Positions 1-8,604 of a DNA stretch of 64,000 nt are shown here, in pieces (position 1 is the first letter of the stretch; each line of letters begins with the position of its first letter). A program made the translations under genes and the position numbers. Source of the stretch: Cytophagales bacterium (GTDB taxonomy: Bacteria; Bacteroidota; Bacteroidia; Cytophagales; Spirosomataceae); contig RDXN01000053.1 in the NCBI GenBank assembly GCA_004292855.1, positions 1-64,000 of the forward strand, in the 5' to 3' direction. The notes beneath the pieces are model-generated. The model saw nothing but the letters and a program-made list of their open reading frames with translations. It was not told where the DNA came from and ran no database searches.

Positions 1-927
1 GGGGGCGTTGTAGTCGAAATCACCCGACAGAAAGTAGGTGCCCGGCATGGCGAAGTCCACCTGCTCACCAAACGATTTGCCCAGCAGGGCGTCGGGCATG
101 CCCCGTCCACGGGTATTGGTGGCGTCGATGTGTTGTGCCCCGGTGATCCAGAGCCAGTCGGGGGTTGTCACGGCATAGTCCGACGAGCGGGAGTAGCCGA
201 AGCTGTTGTGGGGGACGGGGCCGATACCGCCAATTTCAGTATTCGGACTGACGGCCTGCCGTAGCTTCCATACTTTATAGGCATACAGGTTGGCCTGATC
301 CTGCCGGTTTTCGAAACGGACACCTTCATTTTCCAGATCGAAAAAAATCTTACTGAAGGTGCTTCGGTTGCCCGACAGGTCACAATCGCCGAAGGTGGCG
401 CAGCCCCCGCTCAGTTCGCCCATCGCACTTTGCAAATCCTGACGGGGTGTAGGCGAGCCGTTTGGTTGTTCAAAATAGGTAAAAGGGGCCAAATCACCCT
501 GTTTAGCCCAGGGGATGTTGAAGGGCAAGGGCAACAGGTAGTCCTGATAAATAATTAGGGCACGTTGGTCGGAGGTCAGGCGGCTGCGCCAGCCAGCGGG
601 CTTGGGGTCGAAAGGCGTCCGAATTTCATCGGTGGTCATTCGTGATTGTTCAATAGACGAAAATCCCCGCCGGAACAACTTGCTCCAATCCTGCGCCACA
701 TGCAGGTTGCGGCCCGCCCCCGAAAAGGTGATCGACTTGGTGCGGGGCAGGGTGAAGTCGCCTACCACATCAATATTCCAGTAGCCCCGGACCGAGGCTG
801 GCGTAGGCGTGAAGGGTTGCCGGGGAGTAGGCTGAAGCGGTGTTTGTTGCGCCGTGACTGATGGGGCGGACAGAATAATCCACAAACCAATAGACAAAAA
901 AGAGAGAACGGTAAAACGTTGGTACAT
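1..927 (-). CDS. Secreted protein of unknown function (3' end outside window)
   Basis: An open frame of 309 codons reads leftwards from the ATG at 927-925 and leaves the window without a stop. It begins MYQRFTVLSFLSIGLWIILS and has a clear Sec signal peptide ending near SVTAQQ, so the product is exported. A Thr/Pro-rich linker (TPLQPTPRQPFTPTP) follows, then a globular part rich in Trp, Asp and Gly. That part has a Cys-containing stretch (SGGCATFGDCDLSGN) and a motif DWLWITGAQHIDATN. I do not recognise a family. The signal sequence and frame are seen; exported location is inferred. It is divergent from the ABC operon that starts at 1152. Confidence 0.7.
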   Translation of the reverse strand, partial: MYQRFTVLSFLSIGLWIILSAPSVTAQQTPLQPTPRQPFTPTPASVRGYWNIDVVGDFTLPRTKSITFSGAGRNLHVAQDWSKLFRRGFSSIEQSRMTTDEIRTPFDPKPAGWRSRLTSDQRALIIYQDYLLPLPFNIPWAKQGDLAPFTYFEQPNGSPTPRQDLQSAMGELSGGCATFGDCDLSGNRSTFSKIFFDLENEGVRFENRQDQANLYAYKVWKLRQAVSPNTEIGGIGPVPHNSFGYSRSSDYAVTTPDWLWITGAQHIDATNTRGRGMPDALLGKSFGEQVDFAMPGTYFLSGDFDYNAP

Positions 928-1063
928 GGGTAGTATTTTACGAACAGAGGGACCGGCTAAATTAACACCTTTTTAAGGCAACAGCAAGCGACAACCCCTA
1001 TCCTTTCTTAAACGGTACGAGCCATTCAGGCCATTTTGCAGCCATTGGCACACAAATTCCTTT

Positions 1064-1091
1064 TTGGTGACCTAGCAGATTTGAATATTTG
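1064..1091 (+). promoter_or_regulatory. Possible Bacteroidota promoter for the ABC/cytochrome operon
   Basis: TTG at 1064-1066, 17 bases, then AATATTTG at 1084-1091. This is one base off the TAnnTTTG -7 box of Bacteroidota. It lies about 60 bases before the ATG at 1152. Weak, because the first T is missing and the spacer is short. Confidence 0.3.
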
Positions 1092-1151
1092 TGGACTTTT
1101 TTGCAATTACGCGCTGTAATTGCTTGTCTTAACTTAAATACTACACACTCG

Positions 1152-2936
1152 ATGAACCGCTTAACTGTACCGGGTCGACTACTTGTTACTGCTCTTATAC
1201 TGGCTGGATTGTGGGGGTTGAAATGGCTGATCGTCGATAGTGGCTATGTGCTGAAAAAGACCATCGCCGAGTCGCAAACCGTGAGCCGAATCGACCTGCC
1301 CGACGCGCCGAAAAATGCCGCTACTGCGGTGCCGCAAATGGCCATGCCTTCCGACAAGGTGGCCTCGCTCGACGCACCCGAAATCCGCTGGCAACTCTGG
1401 GCCTGGAATGCCCAAATGGGTCTGATGTTTGCTAATGGTGGTCCTAAAACCACGGAGGGGTCGATTATGGCCCAAAACAAGATCAACCTGAGCCTGACCC
1501 GGCAAGACGACGTGCCGCAGATGCAGGCGTCGCTCATCAAGTTTGCCAACGAGTACAAAAAAGACCCCAAAACCACCGAGGGTGTCCATTTTGTGTCGAT
1601 CATGGGCGACGGTGCCCCCTCGTTTTTGGCGGGCCTGAACCCTGAACTCGAAAAGCTCGGCCCCGAATACAAGGCACAGATTATCTACACCTGCGGCAAA
1701 TCGCTCGGCGAAGACAAACTGATGGGTCCGGCGGCCTGGCGCGACAACCCGCAGTCGGCGAAGGGTGGGCTTTGTGCGGCTTACCTGCGCGATGGCGACT
1801 GGAATATTGTCGTGAAATGGTGTGGCGACAACGGCATCAAGGTGAATCCCGACGAAAAATCGTACGACCCCGACGCGATGAACTTCGTGGCGGCTGATTC
1901 CTACATCGACGCGGCTCAGAAATACATTTCCGACTATGCCGAAGACCGGCCCGTAGTGGTGAACGGCAAGGCCACCGGCGAAACCCGGCGCGTGAAAGTG
2001 GGGGCCGTGGCGACCTGGACACCCGGCGACGTGATGGTGGCCGAGAAAAAAGGTGGGTTGGTGTCCATCGTTTCGACCAAAGAATATCGTTCGCAAATGC
2101 CCTGCGTAGTGATCGGCATCAAGAAATGGATGGAGGACAACCGCCCGACCGTTGAGAACCTGATCGACGCGCTGGCTAAAGGGGGCGACCAAGTGAAGTC
2201 GTATTCGGCGGCCCTGAACAAGGCGGGTGAGATTTCGGCGAAGGTCTACAACGAGGAAAACGGCCCGTATTGGGTGAAATATTACAACGGCGTAACCGAG
2301 GCCGACAAGCAGGGGCAGGTGGTCGAGTTGGGCGGTTCGCGGGTGCATAACCTGGGCGATAACCTCGAACTGTTCGGCATGGGGCAGGGCAGCACCAACG
2401 TCTACAAGATCGTGTACACGCTCTTCGGCGACGTGACCAAGCAACTGTATCCCAAGCTGATGCCCACCTACCCGCCCGCCGACGATGTGATTGACCTAAG
2501 CTACCTGAAAGCCGTGGCGGGCCGGACAACGACCATTGCTGAGGCCGACAAACTGACCTTCAACGACGACGATGCGATCCGGCAAAAAGTGGCCGAGAAG
2601 TCTTGGAATATCGCCTTCCAGTCGGGCAGTAACAAGCTGACTCCTGCCGCCGAACGTGAAATGCAAAGCCTGTTCAACGACCTCGTGGTGGCCTCGAACC
2701 TGCGCGTAGAGCTACACGGTCACACCGACAACGTGGGCGACCCGACGCAAAACCGCCAACTCTCGGAAGACCGCGCCTTTGCCGTGAAGCAGTGGCTGGA
2801 GGCCAAATCGAAAAGCAACTTCCCCGATGGTCGTCTGAGCGTGATTGCGCACGGACAAGACAACCCGCTGACGTCCAACGCAACACCTGACGGACGTGCT
2901 AAAAATCGCCGGGTAACGGTGGTTATGGGTAAATAA
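1152..2936 (+). CDS. ABC-type solute-binding protein fused to a C-terminal OmpA domain
   Basis: 594 residues. I chose the ATG at 1152, which gives MNRLTVPGRLLVTALILAGL, a membrane anchor or signal segment; the 21 codons before it look like leader. Residues about 70-430 resemble periplasmic binding proteins of the phosphate/nitrate/taurine type: they read WQLWAWNAQMGLMFANGG early and have several long polar helices. Residues about 480-590 are an OmpA/MotB peptidoglycan-binding domain, with IAFQSGSNKLTP, the ELHGHTDNVGD motif and a closing NRRVTVVM strand. The gene is 4 bases ahead of a permease gene, so it probably feeds that transporter while tethered to peptidoglycan. The fusion is seen; the ligand cannot be read from sequence. 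Such proteins are often annotated phosphate ABC transporter substrate-binding/OmpA family. Confidence 0.8.
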   Translation: MNRLTVPGRLLVTALILAGLWGLKWLIVDSGYVLKKTIAESQTVSRIDLPDAPKNAATAVPQMAMPSDKVASLDAPEIRWQLWAWNAQMGLMFANGGPKTTEGSIMAQNKINLSLTRQDDVPQMQASLIKFANEYKKDPKTTEGVHFVSIMGDGAPSFLAGLNPELEKLGPEYKAQIIYTCGKSLGEDKLMGPAAWRDNPQSAKGGLCAAYLRDGDWNIVVKWCGDNGIKVNPDEKSYDPDAMNFVAADSYIDAAQKYISDYAEDRPVVVNGKATGETRRVKVGAVATWTPGDVMVAEKKGGLVSIVSTKEYRSQMPCVVIGIKKWMEDNRPTVENLIDALAKGGDQVKSYSAALNKAGEISAKVYNEENGPYWVKYYNGVTEADKQGQVVELGGSRVHNLGDNLELFGMGQGSTNVYKIVYTLFGDVTKQLYPKLMPTYPPADDVIDLSYLKAVAGRTTTIAEADKLTFNDDDAIRQKVAEKSWNIAFQSGSNKLTPAAEREMQSLFNDLVVASNLRVELHGHTDNVGDPTQNRQLSEDRAFAVKQWLEAKSKSNFPDGRLSVIAHGQDNPLTSNATPDGRAKNRRVTVVMGK

Positions 2937-2940
2937 GCCG

Positions 2941-3732
2941 ATGAAAAACAACTTGCTCGAATTATTCCGGCCTAATGGTCGGCCCGACCGCTCCATGTTT
3001 TTGGGGATGGTGGTGGTTCAGGTGCTTGTCACGGCCCTGATTTGGTTTGTATCGCAGTCGCCCCTGTTGCCCACGCCCGTCGAGATTGTACGGGCGTTGG
3101 GGCGACTCACGCAGGAGGAAAATCTCGTTCAGGAACTCTGGACGAGCATGGCCCTGAGCCTCAAGTCGATGGCGTTAGCGACCCTGTTTTCACTGCTGAT
3201 TGCCTACGCGACGGTGATTCCTTTTTTCCGGCCTCTGGCGTTTCTGGTGTCGAAATTCCGGTTTCTGACGCTGGTGGGTCTGTCGTTTGTGTTCACGCTC
3301 ATGACCCACAGCGGCCACAGCCTCAAGGTCTGGCTGCTGGTGTTCGGCATCACGGTGTTTTTCGTGACCAACATGGTGGCCGTGGTGCAGAGCGTCACGC
3401 GCAACGAACTCAACCACGCCCGTACGCTCCGCATGTCGGAGTGGCAGGTGGTTTGGGAGGTGGTGATCTTGGGCCGTATCGATGTGGTGTTTGAGCTGAT
3501 CCGGCAGAATTTTGCCATCGCCTGGATGATGCTCACGCTCGTGGAAGGCATTTCGCGGGCCGAGGGCGGCATTGGCACCATGCTCCTGAACCAGAACAAA
3601 CACTTCCGGCTCGATGCTGTGTTTGCCATTCAGGTGGTTATTTTGCTCGTCGGGGTGTTTCTCGACTACGGTATCGGCTTCCTGAAACGCCTGTTTTGCC
3701 CCTACGCCCACCTCACCCTCGACCAACGATGA
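2941..3732 (+). CDS. ABC transporter permease (nitrate/sulfonate/taurine type)
   Basis: 263 residues with about six hydrophobic segments, beginning MVVVQVLVTALIWFVSQSPLL and ending near the hydrophobic IQVVILLVGVFLDYGIGFLKR. The PTPVEIVRALGRL stretch, the EAA-like loop at SEWQVVWEVVILGRID and the EGISRAEGGIGTMLLN ending match the BPD_transp_1 permeases of the SsuC/TauC/NrtB group. Within an operon: the start is 4 bases after the binding-protein stop, and the stop overlaps the ATPase start by ATGA (3729-3732), implying translational coupling. The inner-membrane importer role is family knowledge. The substrate (sulfonate, thiosulfate or another anion) is inferred only from the downstream sulfur-type genes. 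Confidence 0.85.
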   Translation: MKNNLLELFRPNGRPDRSMFLGMVVVQVLVTALIWFVSQSPLLPTPVEIVRALGRLTQEENLVQELWTSMALSLKSMALATLFSLLIAYATVIPFFRPLAFLVSKFRFLTLVGLSFVFTLMTHSGHSLKVWLLVFGITVFFVTNMVAVVQSVTRNELNHARTLRMSEWQVVWEVVILGRIDVVFELIRQNFAIAWMMLTLVEGISRAEGGIGTMLLNQNKHFRLDAVFAIQVVILLVGVFLDYGIGFLKRLFCPYAHLTLDQR

Positions 3733-4550
3733 CCAACGCACAACGTACGAACGTTATTTTACAGGCCGAGAACATCAGCCTGACGCTCGGAGGCAACCGC
3801 ATCCTGCGCGATCTGTCGGTGGATATTTGCGACGTGGTCCGGCCCGGTCAGGCGACGGGGCAGGTGGTGGGGTTTCTGGGGCCGTCGGGGGTGGGCAAGA
3901 CCAAGTTTTTCGAGATTTTGGCGGGCCTACTCAAACCCGACACCGGCACGGTGCAGCTTGGGCATCCGCTCCAGCCGGTTCAGCCGGGCATGGTGGGCGT
4001 GGTTCAGCAGAATTATCCCCTGTTTTTTCACCGAACGGTCAAGGGTAACCTCATGCTCGCAGCCAACAAACGTTACCCCAACGCGGGCGAAGCCGCCGAC
4101 CGCATGCGCGACCTGATGGGCCGTTTCCATATGGCCGACAAGCTCGAACTCTACCCCGCCCAACTGTCGGGTGGGCAACGGCAACGGGTGGCCATCGCCC
4201 AACAACTGCTTTGTTCTGAGCATTTTCTGTTGCTCGACGAGCCGTTTAGCGGGCTGGACATCCTGATGATCGAGGAGGTGGCGGAGATGATCGGTGAGAT
4301 TGCCCACGCCCATGAGATGAACACGATCATCATCGTTTCGCACGACATTGTGGCTACAGCGTCGGTCGCCGACACGCTTTGGCTCATGGGCCGCGACCGC
4401 GACGCCAACGGGGCCGTCGTGCCCGGTGCCCGCATCAAACACACCTACGATTTGGCCGCGATGGACCTCTGCTGGGACAAAAATCTGCTCGGCAAACCGG
4501 CTTTTCAATCACTGGTCAATGAGATTCGGGAGCGGTTTCATACCTTGTGA
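3729..4550 (+). CDS. ABC transporter ATP-binding protein
   Basis: 273 residues from the ATG at 3729 that overlaps the permease stop; the longer in-frame start at 3696 lies inside the permease gene and is unlikely. Walker A GPSGVGKT (residues 51-58), the signature LSGGQRQRVA (about 146-155), Walker B FLLLDEP (D170, E171) and the H-loop VSHD (H205) are all present, so the protein should hydrolyse ATP. The closest group is the nitrate/sulfonate importer ATPases. The C-terminus (IKHTYDLAAMDL onward) is slightly longer than the basic domain. It powers the permease at 2941-3732. Confidence 0.92.
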   Translation: MTNAQRTNVILQAENISLTLGGNRILRDLSVDICDVVRPGQATGQVVGFLGPSGVGKTKFFEILAGLLKPDTGTVQLGHPLQPVQPGMVGVVQQNYPLFFHRTVKGNLMLAANKRYPNAGEAADRMRDLMGRFHMADKLELYPAQLSGGQRQRVAIAQQLLCSEHFLLLDEPFSGLDILMIEEVAEMIGEIAHAHEMNTIIIVSHDIVATASVADTLWLMGRDRDANGAVVPGARIKHTYDLAAMDLCWDKNLLGKPAFQSLVNEIRERFHTL

Positions 4551-4573
4551 ACGAGTGCGAAGTTTTTAAGCTA

Positions 4574-4582
4574 CCCCCCCCC
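4574..4582 (+). repeat. C9 homopolymer directly before a start codon
   Basis: Nine consecutive C at 4574-4582 are followed by one A and the ATG at 4584. The tract occupies the usual ribosome-binding region of the cytochrome gene. It could vary in length by slippage. Confidence 0.6.
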
Positions 4583-4583
4583 A

Positions 4584-5663
4584 ATGAATCCCCGTAACGA
4601 CGACCTTTCTGCCCGTAACCTCACCCGCATATTCTGGATGCTGGGGGGCCTGATGACACTGGCCACGATTCTGCTGATCACGCTTTTCGGGCTGGAGTGG
4701 CGACGCACTCACCCTGCCCTGGCCGAACAACCACCCACCCGCGCAACCGCCCCCCCACCCGATTCTAATTTTGTCAACCTCTGGACAGCCCCCTCCGACT
4801 GGCGGCTGATGCGGCTGTCGGTTGCCGAACAGGATCTGGTGCGGTACGGGCGCGAACTCATCGCCCACACCGCCGATTATGTTGGCCCCAACGGATCGGT
4901 GGCGCACCTGACCAACGGCATGAACTGCCAGAACTGCCACCTCAACGCGGGGACGCAGCCCTGGGGCAACAATTACGGGGCCGTACAGGCTACCTACCCC
5001 AAATTTAGAGAGCGGTCGGGCACGGTCGAGAATCAGGTAAAGCGAGTCAACGACTGCTTTCGGCGGAGCCTGAACGGTACTCCCCTCGACTCGACAAGCC
5101 GGGAGATGAAGGCCATTTTGGCGTATATCAAATGGTTGGGGACCGACGTGCCACCCAAAAAAGCCCCGCGTGGGGCCGGTCTTTTCAAGCTCAAGGGTCT
5201 TAAACGAGCCGCCGACCCCGGTAAGGGCCAATTGGTGTACACCCAGAAATGCCAGAGTTGTCATCAGGCTAACGGAAGCGGGCTGATGGCCGAGGGGGGG
5301 CGCAGCTACACTTACCCGCCGGTGTGGGGAGCACACAGCTATAATCAGGGGGCGGGCCTGTTCCGGCTGTCGAGTTTAGCGGGCTACGTTCGCTACAACA
5401 TGCCCCTGGGAGCCACCTACGAACGTCCCCAACTCACCGACGAAGAAGCCTGGGACGTGGCTGCTTACATCAATTCGCAGCCCCGCCCCACAATGGACCT
5501 GAGCCACGACTGGCCCAACATAGCCGGCAAACCCGTCGATCATCCATTTGGCCCCTTCGCCGATCCGTTCAGCGAACAACAGCATAAATATGGTCCCTTC
5601 GGGCCGATCAAAGCGTGGAAAGAAGCCCACAAGAAAGAAACCAAAAAGCCGCTCCCGTTATGA
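4584..5663 (+). CDS. Membrane-anchored dihaem cytochrome c, TsdA/SoxA-like
   Basis: 359 residues. The N-terminal segment IFWMLGGLMTLATILLITLFG (about 16-36) anchors the protein with the rest in the periplasm. There are two CxxCH haem sites: CQNCH at residues 115-119 and CQSCH at 223-227. After the first haem comes RVNDCF with Cys158, in the place where thiosulfate dehydrogenases (TsdA) and SoxA have a cysteine haem ligand; RSLNGTPLDS and the GLFRLSSLAGYVRYNMP segment also fit that family. The likely role is oxidation of thiosulfate or another sulfur compound with electron transfer to the respiratory chain. The stop overlaps the next gene by ATGA. The haem sites are seen; the exact reaction is inferred, and a generic class I cytochrome c is the alternative. 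Confidence 0.72.
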   Translation: MNPRNDDLSARNLTRIFWMLGGLMTLATILLITLFGLEWRRTHPALAEQPPTRATAPPPDSNFVNLWTAPSDWRLMRLSVAEQDLVRYGRELIAHTADYVGPNGSVAHLTNGMNCQNCHLNAGTQPWGNNYGAVQATYPKFRERSGTVENQVKRVNDCFRRSLNGTPLDSTSREMKAILAYIKWLGTDVPPKKAPRGAGLFKLKGLKRAADPGKGQLVYTQKCQSCHQANGSGLMAEGGRSYTYPPVWGAHSYNQGAGLFRLSSLAGYVRYNMPLGATYERPQLTDEEAWDVAAYINSQPRPTMDLSHDWPNIAGKPVDHPFGPFADPFSEQQHKYGPFGPIKAWKEAHKKETKKPLPL

Positions 5664-7342
5664 CCACAAGACGACATTTTCTGCAATCGGGCCTGCTGGC
5701 GGGGGCTACCTCCCTCGGCCTGCCAACGACCCAATCGGTAGCCGCACCCAACCCCGCACCACCCTTGGGCCATGAGCCACCGGCCGACACTGATGGGGTT
5801 ATTACGCTATTGCAAACCACCGACGTGCATTGTCAGCTTCGCGCCCACGACGAGTTATTCTGGGAAAACAACCAACTCACGTTTCGGAAAGCCGGTGGAT
5901 ACGCTCACCTGGCAACGGCTATCGACAGCATTCGGCGTAAAAACCCGGACAATACGTTGCTGATCGACACGGGCGATATGTTCCAGGGCAGTATGCTGGC
6001 CGTAAAAACGGAAGGCGCGGCATTTATACCCCTGCTGAACGCGCTGAATTACGACCTGTTTTTGCCCGGCAATTGGGAAGTTGTCTACTACAAAAAGGCA
6101 ATGCAGAATCTGATGGGGGGGCTGAAAGCCCCGAAAGTCTGCACCAACATGCACCACGACGTGGGCGAGGGCCGAAAAGGAGAACTGATTTTTCAACCCT
6201 ACCAGATTATCAACCGATTAGGCGTGAAAATCGGGTTTCTGGGCTATACCGACCCGCTTGTACCCATCCGGCAGTCACCGCTTTACAGCAGAGGAATCGT
6301 GTACACCAAACCCGAAGAGAGCATCAAATACTGGGTAAACGTGCTGCGTCAACAGGAACGCTGCGATCTGGTGGTGGTGCTGGCACATTTGGGCTTGTCG
6401 CAGCAAATCGCGCTGGCCAATAACCCCGACTGTGAGGGAGTCGATTATATTTTCGGGGCCGACACCCACGAACGGGTGCGCAAGCCAATCCAATGCAAAT
6501 TTGCCCGGGTGGTTGAACCGGGCGCGTTTGGTTCGTTTGTGGGTCGGCTCGATCTCACTGTTCGGCAAGGCAAAATCACCGATCATCGGTACGAGTTGGT
6601 CGAGGTCGATCCGCGCCGATACAAGGCCGATCTGGCGGTATCGCGGTTGGTCGATACAATTGAGGCCCCCCACAAGGCCGACATCGACCGGGTCATTGGC
6701 TACAGCACCGAGCCACTGTATCGCAACTTTGTGGTCGAAAACACCATCGACACGCTTATCACCGATGCCCTCCTGTGGCGCGTCAAGACCGATATTGCCC
6801 TCTCCAACGGGTTTCGGTTTTGCCCCCCGCGCACGGCAGGACCGGACGGGCGGGTTGCTATCACCGAAGGCTATCTGTACGATATGCTGCCCGTTGATGC
6901 GATGGTCCGGGTGGGCAAGGCCACCGGTCAACAACTGGTGGACTGGCTCGAAAAAGAACTGCAAAACGTATTTGCGCAGGACGCCACCAAGCGATTCGGT
7001 GGATGGGTTGTGCGTTTCAAGGGAATGGAGGTCGATTTCAAGGCGTTCGCACAGGCCGGAGCGAGGGTGCAGGCCGTGCGTGTACGCGGGCAACCCCTCG
7101 ACCCGGCCCGTACCTACACAATTTGTGCCTGCGAACGCGAGGGCGACCCCGCCGACATGCTCTGCCGAATGAAAGGCGTAAGCGATGCGCGAAACACCGC
7201 CGAATCGCTCCACTCGGTCATGAAAGCGTATTTAGCGGCCCACTCGCCCGTCAGCCCCAAACTACCCCGTGCGGCCCGGATTCTCGATGGCCCCCAGGAA
7301 CTGTTAACCCAGGTCTATGGAGTCGATTACACATTTTCCTGA
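5660..7342 (+). CDS. SoxB-like periplasmic metallophosphoesterase/5'-nucleotidase
   Basis: 560 residues from the ATG at 5660, which overlaps the cytochrome stop. MTTRRHFLQSGLLAGATSLG is a Tat-type signal (twin Arg at 4-5). The metallophosphoesterase motifs are TTDVH (D55, H57), DTGDMFQG (D103, D106), LAHLG and GADTHERV. The usual GNHE is replaced by GNWE (137-140), as in SoxB sulfohydrolases, which read G(H)WEFTYG there. The length also fits SoxB. The C-terminal nucleotidase-like domain follows from about residue 340 (VENTIDTLITDALLW, YDMLPVDAM). SoxB removes sulfate from thiosulfate bound to SoxYZ, but no soxY or soxZ is in the window. A broad 5'-nucleotidase is the alternative; the Trp substitution and the cytochrome partner favour a SoxB-like role. 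Confidence 0.72.
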   Translation: MTTRRHFLQSGLLAGATSLGLPTTQSVAAPNPAPPLGHEPPADTDGVITLLQTTDVHCQLRAHDELFWENNQLTFRKAGGYAHLATAIDSIRRKNPDNTLLIDTGDMFQGSMLAVKTEGAAFIPLLNALNYDLFLPGNWEVVYYKKAMQNLMGGLKAPKVCTNMHHDVGEGRKGELIFQPYQIINRLGVKIGFLGYTDPLVPIRQSPLYSRGIVYTKPEESIKYWVNVLRQQERCDLVVVLAHLGLSQQIALANNPDCEGVDYIFGADTHERVRKPIQCKFARVVEPGAFGSFVGRLDLTVRQGKITDHRYELVEVDPRRYKADLAVSRLVDTIEAPHKADIDRVIGYSTEPLYRNFVVENTIDTLITDALLWRVKTDIALSNGFRFCPPRTAGPDGRVAITEGYLYDMLPVDAMVRVGKATGQQLVDWLEKELQNVFAQDATKRFGGWVVRFKGMEVDFKAFAQAGARVQAVRVRGQPLDPARTYTICACEREGDPADMLCRMKGVSDARNTAESLHSVMKAYLAAHSPVSPKLPRAARILDGPQELLTQVYGVDYTFS

Positions 7343-7358
7343 TTCGTGGGTCTACTTA

Positions 7359-8543
7359 CTAGAACAAACTAAACGGGTCGGCTCGTAGAAAATCAATCCA
7401 GGGAATACCGCTTTGTCCGACCAGCAGCACCTTGTCTGGGTGCATCTTGCGTTGAAACACCGTCATTCCGGGGGCACTTTGTCGTCGACCACTTTTTACC
7501 TCTAAACCCACTACCTGATGCCCTTGCTGAAGTACGAAATCCACTTCGTCGTTGCCCTCCCGCCAGTAAAACAACTTTAGTCTGTTCGTTTGGGCAGCCC
7601 GACTTAAATGAACGCCAACCGCCGTTTCTACCCAACGGCCCCATTCTACCGGGTTGGCGCGGACCTGCTCAAACGAGTACGGTGAGAAGATGCTAAATAA
7701 CGCGCTATTCTGCACTTGCCATTTTGGGATGGAGCCTCGCTGTCGGGCTTTATCGACCGCATACTTCTCCAAACTGCTTAACAGACCGGCTGAATCCAAT
7801 AATTGTGCGTAGTGCGACAGGGTCGTTGTATTGCCTGCATCTTGTAGCTGACCCAGTAGTTTTGTGTAGGACAGAATCTGCCCCGAATAGCTGCAACCTA
7901 GCTCAAACAATTGCCGCAACAGAGCGGGTTTATCCACCCGTGTCATCATCAAAATATCCTTCGACACGGTTGTTTCGACCAAGCCGTTCAAGATATAATC
8001 CCGCCAACGGTCCGGCTCACGAATCAGGGGAGCCGCCCCCGGGTAGCCGCCAAACCAGACAAACTCGTCCGGCGTCATGCCGAAGGCCGTTTCCATCTCC
8101 CGCAAACTCCAGTGGTTGAGCATCAGCAACTCGAAGCGGCCAGCTAGCGACTCACTCAGGCCCCGCTGAATCAACAAACGGGCGGACCCCAATAAGATTA
8201 CTTTGAGAGGAGTTTGATTGAAGGTATCCAGATCCCATTGCGCTTTGACGTGTTCAGCCCAATTGTCAATCTTTTGAATTTCGTCAATAATCAACAATGC
8301 TTCGGAAGCACCACTGGATCGCAGTTGAAATCGGGCTGCCTCCCACTGCTGAACAATCCAGGCGGAGTTGGCCCCACCGACAGCATCCGCCGAGGTGTAT
8401 TGCACAGGAAAGGTCAGTTGAGTACTGAGTTGGCGCACCAAGGTAGTCTTACCAACTTGGCGCGGCCCTATAAGCACTTGCATGAATCGACGTGGTTCGT
8501 TGATTCGGTTCTTCAACGTTGAAAGTTCGCTCCGCTCAAACAT
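7359..8543 (-). CDS. AAA ATPase with C-terminal DUF4143 domain
   Basis: 394 residues, read leftwards from the ATG at 8543-8541. Walker A is GPRQVGKT (26-33) and Walker B LLIIDEIQ (83-90), as in the AAA_14 family. The middle part holds a DUF4143 domain (LSHYAQLLDSAGLL), and the end has a PD-(D/E)xK-like core (EGNDEVDFVL, then VVGLEVKSGRR), so a nuclease-like fold is plausible. These stand-alone ATPases are common in Bacteroidota and their function is unknown; many behave as mobile or horizontally moved singletons. It converges with the SoxB-like gene, 16 bases apart, and has its own palindromic upstream region (8545-8592). Confidence 0.85.
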   Translation of the reverse strand: MFERSELSTLKNRINEPRRFMQVLIGPRQVGKTTLVRQLSTQLTFPVQYTSADAVGGANSAWIVQQWEAARFQLRSSGASEALLIIDEIQKIDNWAEHVKAQWDLDTFNQTPLKVILLGSARLLIQRGLSESLAGRFELLMLNHWSLREMETAFGMTPDEFVWFGGYPGAAPLIREPDRWRDYILNGLVETTVSKDILMMTRVDKPALLRQLFELGCSYSGQILSYTKLLGQLQDAGNTTTLSHYAQLLDSAGLLSSLEKYAVDKARQRGSIPKWQVQNSALFSIFSPYSFEQVRANPVEWGRWVETAVGVHLSRAAQTNRLKLFYWREGNDEVDFVLQQGHQVVGLEVKSGRRQSAPGMTVFQRKMHPDKVLLVGQSGIPWIDFLRADPFSLF

Positions 8544-8544
8544 A

Positions 8545-8592
8545 ATTTTACTCAGTGTATTGAGTAAAATTAGGATAAATATTGAGTAAAAT
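8545..8592 (-). promoter_or_regulatory. Palindromic operator plus third half-site before the AAA/DUF4143 gene
   Basis: ATTTTACTCA at 8545-8554 and TGAGTAAAAT at 8561-8570 form a perfect 10-base inverted repeat with a 6-base spacer. A third copy of TGAGTAAAAT is at 8583-8592. The extended 12-base form ATTGAGTAAAAT occurs at 8559 and 8581, exactly 22 bases apart (about two helical turns). The first arm is one base from the ATPase start codon. This arrangement fits cooperative binding by a dimeric regulator. Confidence 0.6.
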
Positions 8593-8604
8593 CAATATTT
8601 CCCC

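Noticed and set aside
1179-2444. 421-residue open frame on the minus strand
   Set aside because: It lies opposite the well-supported solute-binding/OmpA gene and has no motifs. High GC content of the third codon positions makes such antisense frames common here.
7359-8543. AAA/DUF4143 as an insertion sequence transposase
   Set aside because: There is no DDE or HUH motif, and the upstream palindromes are not matched by terminal repeats on the other side.
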